From MGBC124762 sp048201935 (GTDB lineage: Bacteria > Bacillota > Clostridia > Oscillospirales > Oscillospiraceae), in the NCBI GenBank assembly GCA_048201935.1, contig DBFBGR010000020.1:1-47006 (forward strand): 47,006 nt of DNA, given 5' to 3'. Below, piece after piece: positions 32,344 through 39,537 of the stretch (the stretch's first letter is position 1; each line of letters starts with the position of its first letter). The position numbers and the translations under genes were made by a program. Below the pieces are notes generated by a model. That model did no database searches. It had not been told where the DNA came from and saw nothing but the letters and a program-made list of their open reading frames with translations.

Positions 32344-32787
32344 TCACCTCAGGCGCATATACAACAGCGGATAGGGGTTGCCCTCTTCATCATGCTCGGT
32401 ACGCTTGTAGGTCTCAAAACCAAGGTGCTCGTAAAATCCCACCGCCTGGGGGTTTTGCTCGTTTACCGTCAGCTCGGTCACGCCATAGTCCCGGACGCCC
32501 AGCTGAAGGAGCCGCCGCCCCAGCCCCTTGCCCCGCGCCGATGGGGAGAGGAACAGCATCTCCAGCCGCCCATGGGCAACGCCCATAAAGGCGACAGGGA
32601 TGCCCGGCTCCTCCTCGGCCACGACCAAATGGGCAACGCCGCCCAGCGCCTGGGGGACATATTCCTTGATCTTTTCGACCTCAGCGTCAGAGAGAAATTG
32701 GTGGGTGGCGCGGACCGACGCCTCCCAAACGTTCAAAAGGCGCTCGATCAGCGCGGGCGGGCGCGTCTGCGGTTCATAAATATTCAT
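32344..32787 (-). CDS. GNAT N-acetyltransferase
   Basis: This 147-residue acetyltransferase has LEMLFLSPSARGKGLGRRLL (acetyl-CoA loop RGKGLG) and NEQNPQAVGFYEHLGFETYK, a standard GNAT C-terminal motif. ATHQFLSDAEVEKIKEYVPQ at the start resembles the YjaB-like small GNATs. The acceptor is unknown. AAGGGAAAACGAA precedes the ATG. Confidence 0.87.
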   Translation of the reverse strand: MNIYEPQTRPPALIERLLNVWEASVRATHQFLSDAEVEKIKEYVPQALGGVAHLVVAEEEPGIPVAFMGVAHGRLEMLFLSPSARGKGLGRRLLQLGVRDYGVTELTVNEQNPQAVGFYEHLGFETYKRTEHDEEGNPYPLLYMRLR

Positions 32788-32853
32788 TTCGTTTTCCCTT
32801 CCAATTCCGGTTGGGCGGCTTCACGACAGCATAAAGACCGAATTTTGCAAAGG

Positions 32854-32885
32854 AAAACCACCATAGCGGTTGCCATGGTGGTTTT
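32854..32885 (-). terminator. Terminator downstream of the tRNA-like remnant
   Basis: Arms AAAACCACCAT (32854-32864) and ATGGTGGTTTT (32875-32885) form a perfect 11-bp stem. Read on the - strand the stem ends in TTTTCCTTT. It lies 7 bases beyond the CCA end of the tRNA-like sequence, where a tRNA terminator would be expected. Confidence 0.75.
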
Positions 32886-32891
32886 CTGGCT

Positions 32892-32970
32892 TGGTGGACC
32901 CGAAGGGATTCGAACCCTCGACCTCTCGGATGCGAACCGAACGCGCTCCCAACCGGGCCACTTTTAGACC
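32892..32970 (-). pseudogene. tRNA-Ala(CGC)-like remnant with lost 5' acceptor strand
   Basis: On the - strand the 3' half is tRNA-like. An anticodon stem TTCGG/CCGAG encloses the loop TTCGCAT (anticodon CGC, Ala). A T arm GAGGG-TTCGAAT-CCCTT, the acceptor strand CGGGTCC, A73 and an encoded CCA follow. The D arm (TGGCCCGGTTGGGAGCGCG) is degenerate. The 5' acceptor strand that should read GGACCCG is replaced by unrelated AT-rich sequence near 32963-32970. It cannot form a normal cloverleaf. It marks the edge of the AT-rich island and resembles an attachment-site remnant. Confidence 0.6.
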
Positions 32971-33045
32971 AAATTCCCACCGTGTCTTTGCTGAATAGTT
33001 TATCATTTCGTACCAATTCATGTCAAGAAAAAGCAAATAATCTGA

Positions 33046-33366
33046 TTATTCAGTTGTTCCACTATAATCTGAGATAATAGATTTCAGAGTATCGGAATGC
33101 GTACACGTGTAATCTAATGTGACATAATCTGGAATCGTTGCACTCATACCACAACGATTAAGTAGCGTAGTGTCCCCCTGCAAAACATTTTGCAGTTGAA
33201 ACCCTAATGAGGACTTTCCTATTCCTCGAGAGCCTGTAAGCAATATGCTTCTATCATTGAGTAATTCTGCTACCGACTCACGAATCACATCTTCACGTAG
33301 TCCATAAGTATATGGATTGGTTTCTAATCTGTTTGATTTGAAGGGCGATTTTAGAAAAATACCCAT
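33046..33366 (-). pseudogene. 3'-truncated P-loop ATPase
   Basis: About 106 residues of an ATPase N terminus remain, starting MGIFLKSPFKSNRLETNPYT at 33366 after AAGGTGGGATAAG. Walker A is GSRGIGKSS within NDRSILLTGSRGIGKSSLGF. The frame ends at 33046, close to the tRNA remnant, with no Walker B or downstream domain, so most of the gene is missing. It lies directly downstream of a broken membrane-protein gene and would have been co-transcribed. The start resembles ATPases of STAND/AAA-type modules, but I cannot name the family. Confidence 0.6.
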
Positions 33367-33434
33367 TCTTATCCCACCTTGTAAAAAATTTAGTTGGCTT
33401 TCTCGACGCTTCACATCTTGTCTAATGAAAAGAT

Positions 33435-33962
33435 CTATGCCGGAATAATATCCACAGATTTCCCTGTCTTAAAGTTTCCGGCAACAACACATGAGTGTCG
33501 GCGATATTCATGCAGAAGAGTTTCCCTGATTTGCTGAAGGCATCGGTACAGTATATCTTGAACATTAAATATCCTTCGCTGTCGTCATCCCATAATTTTA
33601 AAAGATTATCTGGTAACTCGTACCGTAAGCATACTTTTTCTCTGAATCTCGTTTGCAATATGGGTCAATATATGGGATCATTTCCGTAGATGCTGGTAAT
33701 ACTTTAATTCGTAGCACAGGGCCATCACCACCATTTGAATGATAGGCAACTTCCAAGTATAGAATAATATGAACAAGAAACCTCCGTTTCAAGGAACAAT
33801 TTTTATGTGATACTTTGTAACTCCCACAACCTTACGTTCCTCAATAACGGATGAGATGAGGATTTTGGGTGCTGATAGTTTTAATATGCAATGGAACAAA
33901 AATGCAGAGAAGATTCCAGACACAACACCAATAATTGTAGGTTGTAAAAATTGTTCCAGCAT
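33435..33962 (-). pseudogene. Frameshifted membrane-anchored protein, partner of the truncated ATPase
   Basis: The reading frame can be followed in pieces. It begins at ATG 33962 (MLEQFLQPTIIGVVSGIFSA, one membrane helix), broken at about 33789. It then runs on in a second frame (RRFLVHIILYLEVAYHSNGG ... LPASTEMIPYIDPY), and in a third (YELPDNLLKLWDDDSEGYLM). The end lies in another frame (YRRHSCVVAGNFKTGKSVDI, stop at 33435). At least three frameshifts in about 530 bases mark it as dead. It would have encoded a roughly 175-residue protein with an N-terminal helix and a beta-rich domain. The promoter and ribosome site are intact. This accounts for most of the 33.4-34.0 kb stretch. Confidence 0.6.
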
Positions 33963-33991
33963 AGAATCGCCTCTTTCTTGAATGTAAAATT

Positions 33992-34020
33992 AGTATACTG
34001 TATTTATATTGAAGAAGCAA
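33992..34020 (-). promoter_or_regulatory. Intact sigma-A promoter of the decayed operon
   Basis: On the - strand TTGCTT (34020-34015) and TATACT (33997-33992) have a 17-base spacer, about 30 bases upstream of the ATG at 33962. The promoter still looks functional although the genes are broken. Confidence 0.7.
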
Positions 34021-34035
34021 CCAGAATTGTCGAAA

Positions 34036-34066
34036 CGCGCCTCAAATTGAGGCGCGTTTTTCTTTT
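34036..34066 (+). repeat. Island hairpin repeat, copy A (terminator-like)
   Basis: A 21-base palindrome made of CGCGCCTCAA and TTGAGGCGCG arms (34036-34056) is followed by TTTTTCTTTT. It has the shape of a strong terminator, yet it lies only about 20 bases upstream of the NlpC/P60 gene start. Related copies lie at about 36017, 37079 and 37111. Confidence 0.8.
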
Positions 34067-34083
34067 GTGAAGGAGTTGATACT

Positions 34084-36009
34084 ATGCCCGAATTTAAGGA
34101 ACGTCCCAAGATGGACAAGCCCAAGCCGGCTACCAGTCCCCTCAAGCAAGCCGCCCGCATTTTGAAGGAGAAATACCGCAATCAGCTTGACCAGCACCCG
34201 GAGGGAAACGAGAACGAGATCAACGAGACCACCGATAAAATGGAGGGGGCTGGGTGGCGAACTGTGGCCGAGGCAACGACCTATAGGCCCCGATTCGCTC
34301 AAAGGCAAAAACCCATCAAGCGCAAGGAGGAGGCGGCCACACCCCGAACAAGGTCAAAGGCCCAAGGGAAAAGACAACAGCCAAAGACACGCCCGGATAC
34401 GCAGGTGAAAACCAAGGCATCACAGGAGCGGGCCAAGCCCCAGCAGTCGCCCTCCAATGCCCCACGGAAACGGACAACTGCTACCGTGAAAAAAGCCACC
34501 GATTACCCCAAGCCTTCTATGACACCGGGAACAGCGGCTGATTTGCCGCATCCCTCCGACGGCTTGACCCAGCCCCAGGAGATTGGACGGCGATCCTTTG
34601 TGTCCAAGCGGCAGAGCCGTCCAAGGGGGCAACTGTCCACTTCTGACGGTGGAACGGTCACACCAAAGCGCCCCAAACGCTCCACCGCCTTGAAAGAGCG
34701 GCCCCGCACCGTATTTAAGGGTAAGGCCGGTGTACTCTGCAAGGCCCCTGGTCCTTCTCCCAAGGCAAGACCGGCAATTAGAGCGGTCAAAGCCACAAAA
34801 CAGACCGCCCAGCAGCGGATGAAACAGCAGGCAGTAGCAAAGGCCAAGCGGGCTGCTCAGGTCACCGCTGACCTGGGTAAAAAGGCAGTTGCCGCAGTGG
34901 TCAAGGCTGTGGCAGCTTTGGTAAGTGCCATTGTAGGACTGTTGGGTGGTGGCGTCCTTCTGCTACTACTCATCTTTGTCGCCATCGTTGCCGCCGTGGC
35001 CAGCTCGCCCTTTGGTATCTTCTTCTCCGGCGGTGGCAGGACAGGCGGGAGCAGCGTTCCCACGGTGGCAGTCTGCGAAGCGGTTAGCACAATCAATATG
35101 GAATACAACACGAAATTGTCCCAGTTGCAATCCGGAAACTACAACAGCGTTGAACTGGTTGGCCAGGCGGCGGATTGGCCCGATGTGTTGGCGGTATTCT
35201 CGTCCCGTTATGCAGCTGATGACGAGGAGGGAGTAGACGTGGCTACCCTCGATGAAGACCGGGTGGACAAGTTGAGCGAAACCTTTTGGGACATGACCAA
35301 AATCACAACAAGGGTGGAGACAATACACCATTCCACTGGAAACGGTGGCGGTTGGACGGAGCGTATCCTACATATCACCATAACCCCCAAGACCGCCGAG
35401 GACATGAAAACGGTTTATGACTTTACGGATTATCAAATCAGCGCCCTTGATGAGCTGCTGGCCGATCCTGCGGCGCTGGCTTCGTTGGCGGGGAGTCTGG
35501 AAATCACCAACACGGAGGCAAAAAGCGCCCTAGACGCCTTGCCGGAAGAGCTGTCCGCTGACCGCAAGAGGGCGGTGGAGACAGCCCTCCAGCTTGTGGG
35601 CAAGGTCAATTACTTTTGGGGTGGCAAGTCCTATGTGATTGGCGGGGACAGCCGGTGGGGACAGGTCGCCAAGGTCGCCGCTGACGGCAGTCCCAGCACC
35701 GGCACCTATCGGCCCTACGGCCTGGATTGCACCGGCTTCATAGGCTGGACGTTTCGCAACGCCGGTCTGCCCAGTGATGGGAATTGGTATGTGGGGATAA
35801 ACCTAGCAGAAGTGACTCAGGCTGACGCCCTGCCCGGTGACCTGGCTCTGTACCCGGACGATTCCCATATCGGTATGGTGGTGGGTCGAAACAGCGATGG
35901 AGAACTCCTGATCTGCCATTGCTCCAGCGGAGACAATAATGTGGTCATTACCGAGTTCGCCGCCAGTGGCTTCACTATCCTGGGCAGGCCGGGCATTTAC
36001 AGCCCATAA
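34084..36009 (+). CDS. NlpC/P60 (C40) peptidase of conjugative-element type
   Basis: This 641-residue protein starts with a long basic, Lys/Arg/Pro/Gln-rich cytoplasmic region (about 1-275). A membrane helix follows at about 280-305 (GGGVLLLLLIFVAIVAAVAS), then an extracytoplasmic domain of about 180 residues. A C-terminal NlpC/P60 domain carries Cys549 (GLDCTGFIGW), His595 (DDSHIGMVVG) and His612 (ICHCSSGDNN). Such membrane-tethered wall hydrolases are carried by integrative conjugative elements to open a path through peptidoglycan for the mating channel. No other transfer genes are present in this window, so it is an orphan here. GAAGGAG precedes the ATG. Confidence 0.87.
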   Translation: MPEFKERPKMDKPKPATSPLKQAARILKEKYRNQLDQHPEGNENEINETTDKMEGAGWRTVAEATTYRPRFAQRQKPIKRKEEAATPRTRSKAQGKRQQPKTRPDTQVKTKASQERAKPQQSPSNAPRKRTTATVKKATDYPKPSMTPGTAADLPHPSDGLTQPQEIGRRSFVSKRQSRPRGQLSTSDGGTVTPKRPKRSTALKERPRTVFKGKAGVLCKAPGPSPKARPAIRAVKATKQTAQQRMKQQAVAKAKRAAQVTADLGKKAVAAVVKAVAALVSAIVGLLGGGVLLLLLIFVAIVAAVASSPFGIFFSGGGRTGGSSVPTVAVCEAVSTINMEYNTKLSQLQSGNYNSVELVGQAADWPDVLAVFSSRYAADDEEGVDVATLDEDRVDKLSETFWDMTKITTRVETIHHSTGNGGGWTERILHITITPKTAEDMKTVYDFTDYQISALDELLADPAALASLAGSLEITNTEAKSALDALPEELSADRKRAVETALQLVGKVNYFWGGKSYVIGGDSRWGQVAKVAADGSPSTGTYRPYGLDCTGFIGWTFRNAGLPSDGNWYVGINLAEVTQADALPGDLALYPDDSHIGMVVGRNSDGELLICHCSSGDNNVVITEFAASGFTILGRPGIYSP

Positions 36010-36010
36010 A

Positions 36011-36038
36011 AAACGTGCCTCAATTTGAGGCATATTTT
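36011..36038 (+). repeat. Island hairpin repeat, copy B
   Basis: ACGTGCCTCAATTTGAGGC followed by ATATTTT, starting 2 bases after the NlpC/P60 stop. The central CCTCAATTTGAGG matches copy A. It probably acts as the terminator of that gene. Confidence 0.75.
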
Positions 36039-36054
36039 CCAACTCGTTTTAAGA

Positions 36055-36084
36055 GGCCGGGGCGCAACTGCGCCCCGGCCTTTT
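36055..36084. terminator. Strong terminator between convergent genes
   Basis: The arms GGCCGGGGCGC (36055-36065) and GCGCCCCGGCC (36070-36080) with a 4-base loop are followed by TTTT. It backs up copy B and also faces the nucleosidase-like gene on the - strand. Confidence 0.85.
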
Positions 36085-36097
36085 GTTCTTCCCTTGC

Positions 36098-37027
36098 TCA
36101 CCGGATCTTGATCAGCCGGTGGGCCTCCTTGTCCAGCTCCCGGAGGAATAGGGCCACCGTCACCCCGGCGTTGTAGCTGGCTGCGTGGTTTTGCTTGCCT
36201 TGGGGGTCCACGTCCTCGGCAAAGTTCTTATAGCGGTCCGTGATGGGGGAGACAAAGATAGTGGGAGCGCCGTCCGCAGCCATCCGCACGATGCCGTGGG
36301 TGGTCTCAATGGTAGCCGGGCACTTGTCTTTGTGGGCCTTCAAGCAGGCGTTGTAGGCTTCCGGATCGGCTTGCTCATAGGCTTGGTAGTGGATGACATT
36401 GATGGCCGCCACGCAGACATAGTTGGGATCGCACAAGATCTGCATGGGTTCAGCGGGGGCGTGGGGCGGGGCCTGAAAGCGTCCCACGGCCTCCTCTTGC
36501 AGCGCCGGGGCAGCCAAAAGCTGGTAGATTTGCTCGTCCACATTGTTGTCCGCAAAGTCCGGGGGCGCCAGGTGGCTGGGGGACTGAGAGTCGAAGCTGT
36601 GGGCGTCAAAGGTGAAAAAGCCGCCGCCCAGCACGACGCTGCCGTTAAGCGATGTACCTTGAGGCTGGATCATCGGAGTGGACTCCGCCGTGCTGACGCT
36701 GATGACCAAATCGGCGTTGTTGTCCTGCAGATAGCCCGGTAGCAGCATGGCCTTCTGCTGGGAGTGGGAGCCGCTGGTCTCGGGCACCCGGCTGTTGGCA
36801 GGCGGCATGATGTCCTCGATACAGAGGACGGTGAAATCCATCTGCTCCAAACTGGCGTTCATGCGCCAGTTTGCCATACGATGCCAGGGCGCGGGCGGCG
36901 TGTTTTCCTCTTTGATGAGCAGGTTGGGAAGAAAGGCCGAGCCTTTCAACCCCTGCAAAAAGCCCTCTGCTTCCCGGCGCTTGTTGACGACAATAGCGGC
37001 CCGAGGGCGCGTTCTTTTGATTTCCAT
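36098..37027 (-). CDS. Nucleoside phosphorylase / nucleosidase superfamily-like protein
   Basis: This 309-residue soluble protein shows the outline of the PNP_UDP phosphorylase fold: a first strand RAAIVVNKRREAEGFLQGLK, a middle region with TFDAHSFDS, a likely nucleoside-site segment PATIETTHGIVRMAADGAPT and the closing FVSPITDRYKNF ... NHAASYNAGVTVALFLREL. This recalls the SDxxD..N...AA..AA motif. The middle part (about 80-200) is divergent and an insertion may be present. The match is by eye. Bacterial effector nucleosidases of this fold cleave ATP or NAD in some defence systems, but no partner is seen. ATG 37027 follows AGGAGTGACCACC. Confidence 0.5.
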   Translation of the reverse strand: MEIKRTRPRAAIVVNKRREAEGFLQGLKGSAFLPNLLIKEENTPPAPWHRMANWRMNASLEQMDFTVLCIEDIMPPANSRVPETSGSHSQQKAMLLPGYLQDNNADLVISVSTAESTPMIQPQGTSLNGSVVLGGGFFTFDAHSFDSQSPSHLAPPDFADNNVDEQIYQLLAAPALQEEAVGRFQAPPHAPAEPMQILCDPNYVCVAAINVIHYQAYEQADPEAYNACLKAHKDKCPATIETTHGIVRMAADGAPTIFVSPITDRYKNFAEDVDPQGKQNHAASYNAGVTVALFLRELDKEAHRLIKIR

Positions 37028-37078
37028 GGTGGTCACTCCTATCATTTGTGGTTGAATTCACTGCCTATAAAAATTTAG

Positions 37079-37100
37079 CTCAATTTGAGGCGCGTTTTTT
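37079..37100 (+). repeat. Island hairpin repeat, copy C
   Basis: CTCAATTTGAG followed by GCGCGTTTTTT. The right half is identical to copy A; the left half has lost its CGCGC arm. Confidence 0.7.
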
Positions 37101-37110
37101 CGACAGAAAT

Positions 37111-37135
37111 GCACCTTAATTTGAAGTGCGTTTTT
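37111..37135 (+). repeat. Island hairpin repeat, copy D
   Basis: GCACCTTAATTTGAAGTGC followed by GTTTTT, 32 bases after copy C and clearly related to it. Compensating changes keep the stem pairing with wobbles. Confidence 0.65.
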
Positions 37136-37145
37136 CAATGATAAA

Positions 37146-37175
37146 CAGGGCCGGCATCGTAGGATGCCGGCCCTG
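37146..37175 (-). terminator. Terminator of the sigma/anti-sigma/exported-protein operon
   Basis: The stem CAGGGCCGGCATC (37146-37158) and GATGCCGGCCCTG (37163-37175) has a 4-base loop. On the - strand it is followed by TTTATC. It lies 6 bases beyond the stop of the exported-protein gene. Confidence 0.82.
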
Positions 37176-37181
37176 TCATGA

Positions 37182-37604
37182 TCAGCGCGCGACCGCCGAA
37201 TTGGTGGTCATCGACTTGGTGTCTGAGTTTGAGCCGATCTTGGCATAAGCGGTCATGACCGCATAGTAGGACACGCCGGAAGTGCCTTTGTAGGTGTAGA
37301 CAGAGGCGTGGCGCATAGTTCCGGTGGTAATCAAGCCATTCCTGACCGTACCAGAAATGGTGGTTACATAGGTGCCGTCGGCCTTATAGATTTCGACAGA
37401 GGAGATACCTACCTCGTCCGCTGACGCATTTGCCATGACATCATATGAGAATTTGACCTCGCCTTCTTTATTGCCCACCGTCGCAATGGCGGTGTAAGAG
37501 GAAAGGGTCAGGCTGGCCCGTGCCTCTGTGGCGAGAGCTACGCCAGAGCAACAGGCAAAGGAAAGTAAGACTGCCAGGGCCATAGCCAAGAGTCGCTTTT
37601 TCAT
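37182..37604 (-). CDS. Small exported protein, unknown function
   Basis: This 140-residue protein has a clear signal peptide (MKKRLLAMALAVLLSFACCS, cleavage near VALA-TE). The mature part of about 115 residues is a predicted beta sandwich (ASLTLSSYTAIATVGNKEGE, VGISSVEIYKADGTYVTTIS, VSYYAVMTAYAKIGSNSDTK). No family is recognised. It starts one base after the anti-sigma stop and is the last gene of the ECF operon, so it is probably a target or signal component of that system. Confidence 0.8.
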   Translation of the reverse strand: MKKRLLAMALAVLLSFACCSGVALATEARASLTLSSYTAIATVGNKEGEVKFSYDVMANASADEVGISSVEIYKADGTYVTTISGTVRNGLITTGTMRHASVYTYKGTSGVSYYAVMTAYAKIGSNSDTKSMTTNSAVAR

Positions 37605-37605
37605 G

Positions 37606-38487
37606 TTATAGACCTCCTATGGAATTGAGGATCGCTTTGATTTCATCTGTGCTGAGCGCCCCATTGATTTCCATTGTCAGGTTGCCGTCATTCCATATGG
37701 CGCGGACAAAGTCAGTGTTAGACATGATATAAAAAACCATGTTCCCGTGTGTATACTCTTCCACTGGGCCGGCGTCTTTTTCGTAGGGAATATTCGCAAC
37801 TGCCTGATTATAGTAACGGCTTACTCCTACAGAAAAGGATCGCCCATCCTCGTTGTAGAAAAAGAGATTTACAGCGTCGAGCAAATCACTGTGGAAAATG
37901 TTTGGCTCTCCGGCCGTGAAATCGGCTGGAAACCATGTGGGGGCCAGTTCCTTCGGCAATGTCTGTTGCTCCAGAGCTTGCCGAAGTGCAGCGGAATATT
38001 TGGGATTCTGTGCGTCGGATTGGGAGGAGGGAGCGAAATAGAAAATATCATCGGTCCATTGGGCAAGGCTGCCAAACACATTCAAGCCGGCGGCCTGAGC
38101 GCCTATCAGCAAGCCCATAAAGACGGCAATCGTTGCGGCAACGACTGCACAACGGCGCAGAAGGAGGTTGGGGCGATGGGGTTGTGCTTTTGGTAGGGCA
38201 GAGATTGACACGGCAGGGTCAGGGTACAAACGCTGACCTGCACGTTCGGGGACATTATAGTAAGACTGGAAGTCTGCCCAAGCCTGATCGACGTCTGCCA
38301 GTCTGCCGGAAGGATTCTCTTTTTCTTTTTCTAGCATCACCTCAACAATGGCATCAACAAACTCTTCTGAAATACTCTCAGGTATAGAATTGCTGAAATC
38401 GGTTTTCAACAGGTTTTCCAGCTGCTCTATATCCAGAGATCTCAAAAAAGGGTATTTGCCTGTAGGGTCCTTCTGCTGGTTTGCCAT
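37606..38487 (-). CDS. Membrane anti-sigma factor-like protein (DUF4367-type C terminus)
   Basis: This 293-residue protein has a cytoplasmic N terminus of about 110 residues and one membrane helix at about 111-132 (CAVVAATIAVFMGLLIGAQA). An extracytoplasmic C-terminal domain with TWFPADFTAGEP, YTHGNMVFYIMSNTDFVRAI and NLTMEINGALSTDEIKAILN fits DUF4367. Together with the ECF sigma gene upstream this suggests a membrane anti-sigma factor that releases sigma on an envelope signal. The sigma-binding segment is not identified. Confidence 0.75.
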   Translation of the reverse strand: MANQQKDPTGKYPFLRSLDIEQLENLLKTDFSNSIPESISEEFVDAIVEVMLEKEKENPSGRLADVDQAWADFQSYYNVPERAGQRLYPDPAVSISALPKAQPHRPNLLLRRCAVVAATIAVFMGLLIGAQAAGLNVFGSLAQWTDDIFYFAPSSQSDAQNPKYSAALRQALEQQTLPKELAPTWFPADFTAGEPNIFHSDLLDAVNLFFYNEDGRSFSVGVSRYYNQAVANIPYEKDAGPVEEYTHGNMVFYIMSNTDFVRAIWNDGNLTMEINGALSTDEIKAILNSIGGL

Positions 38488-38543
38488 ACATTACCCTCCC
38501 ATCTACTATTTATGTATTGAGAATGAAATTTTTGGACAAGTCA

Positions 38544-39038
38544 TCAGAAAAAATCTTTCAAACCTTCCCGTAGGGCGTCGGATACTCTTTGTACACGTTT
38601 TCGACAGGCCCACATACTTATGCCAAGTTCTTTTGCCATGTCTATATACGGGACGCCATCCAGCACGACCCGCTTAAAAAGCTGGAAGTTTTCTTTCCCG
38701 ACGGTTTGTTCACACCATTCGAGAATGTCTATGTCACGGAAGCAGTCGGAGGTGGAAGGAGATGCCTTCAAATCCTCTAGATAGAGGAATAGGGCTTTTT
38801 GATATTTTTCGTGTCGCGCCATGTTGCGGGCAAGATTCTTGATCGTAGCGTTCATCCAACGTAAAGGGACTTCGCTGGCCATAACTGCCTCAATTTTCAC
38901 AACCGCGACGCAGAAAGCCTCCTGCACAACGACCTCGGCCTTGGCCCAGTCTGCTGTGTAGTGAAAAGCGTGCCCTAAAAGGCGGTTGAAGTTTTCGTGG
39001 TATAGCTGAGATAAAAAGGCGTCCTGCTCCGGTGACAT
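38544..39038 (-). CDS. ECF-type sigma-70 family factor
   Basis: This 164-residue factor has a region 2 with LYHENFNRLLGHAFHYTADW and VVQEAFCVAVVKIE, and a region 4 helix-turn-helix with VLDGVPYIDMAKELGISMWACRKRVQR. It lacks regions 1 and 3, the ECF type. Its membrane partner follows 56 bases downstream. No promoter pair with the typical AAC/CGT ECF motif was identified by eye. Confidence 0.82.
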   Translation of the reverse strand: MSPEQDAFLSQLYHENFNRLLGHAFHYTADWAKAEVVVQEAFCVAVVKIEAVMASEVPLRWMNATIKNLARNMARHEKYQKALFLYLEDLKASPSTSDCFRDIDILEWCEQTVGKENFQLFKRVVLDGVPYIDMAKELGISMWACRKRVQRVSDALREGLKDFF

Positions 39039-39082
39039 GGTTGATTTCTCTCCTTACTCAATCAGTCAGGGTAATAATTATA

Positions 39083-39439
39083 TCACATTTCTGCCGGATT
39101 GTGTTTGGGATCTCCGTATTCTTGCAAAAGAAGTTGAACAACTCGCTCGGTGTGAGCAAGACTTTCGGGGCTCTGGCCTTGAAGCATGGCGATGATATTG
39201 TGTATGTGAACGTCCGAATTGCCATTAAAAAGCAAGGCATCACAACTGACGCCTAGAGCTTGGGATATTGTTCGCAACATTGGAACGCTCATCATTCGAG
39301 TGCCGCTTTCGATCCTTGTAATGGCGGAATTATCACAGTTGACTATGTCAGCCAGCTGGTGTTGCGTCAGGTTGCGTTCCATTCTGTATTTTCTGACATT
39401 ATTGCCAATCAGGTGCATCAATTCGCTCTTTTGAGTCAT
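39083..39439 (-). CDS. XRE-family helix-turn-helix regulator
   Basis: This 118-residue protein has an HTH at about 10-65 (GNNVRKYRMERNLTQHQLAD, IVNCDNSAITRIESGTRMMS, MLRTISQALGVSCDAL). A short helical C terminus follows. It is transcribed away from the Rhs gene. The upstream 228-base gap carries inverted repeats that could be its operators, so it may control itself and the Rhs gene. It lies 44 bases upstream of the sigma gene on the same strand. Confidence 0.85.
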   Translation of the reverse strand: MTQKSELMHLIGNNVRKYRMERNLTQHQLADIVNCDNSAITRIESGTRMMSVPMLRTISQALGVSCDALLFNGNSDVHIHNIIAMLQGQSPESLAHTERVVQLLLQEYGDPKHNPAEM

Positions 39440-39479
39440 AGTCTCGCCCCCTCTTTTCGGCTAGATAGTCAAATTATAG

Positions 39480-39537
39480 TGTCTATCAGTCAGGATAAGG
39501 ATAGCCCAATAGGAGCTTATATATTGACTAATAGACA
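39480..39537. promoter_or_regulatory. Inverted repeat pair in the XRE-Rhs intergenic region
   Basis: TGTCTATCAGTCA (39480-39492) and TGACTAATAGACA (39525-39537) are reverse complements except at one base. A -10-like TATAAT for the XRE gene lies at 39478-39473 on the - strand, directly beside the first copy. The rest of the gap to 39667 holds no clear + strand promoter. Confidence 0.5.

Noticed and set aside
32892..32970. A functional tRNA-Ala gene
   Set aside because: The 5' acceptor strand does not pair with the 3' strand and the D stem has a mismatch, so a normal cloverleaf cannot form.
32774..33016. An 80-codon - strand frame crossing the tRNA-like remnant
   Set aside because: Its product is simply the translation of the tRNA-like sequence; no ribosome site and no conservation expected.
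33422..33792. Two separate small - strand genes (78 and 64 codons)
   Set aside because: They are consecutive pieces of one membrane-protein gene in different frames; neither has its own ribosome site.
36098..37027. A bacteriocin or toxin gene paired with the NlpC/P60 protein
   Set aside because: It is on the opposite strand behind a double terminator and shows phosphorylase-like motifs rather than toxin features.
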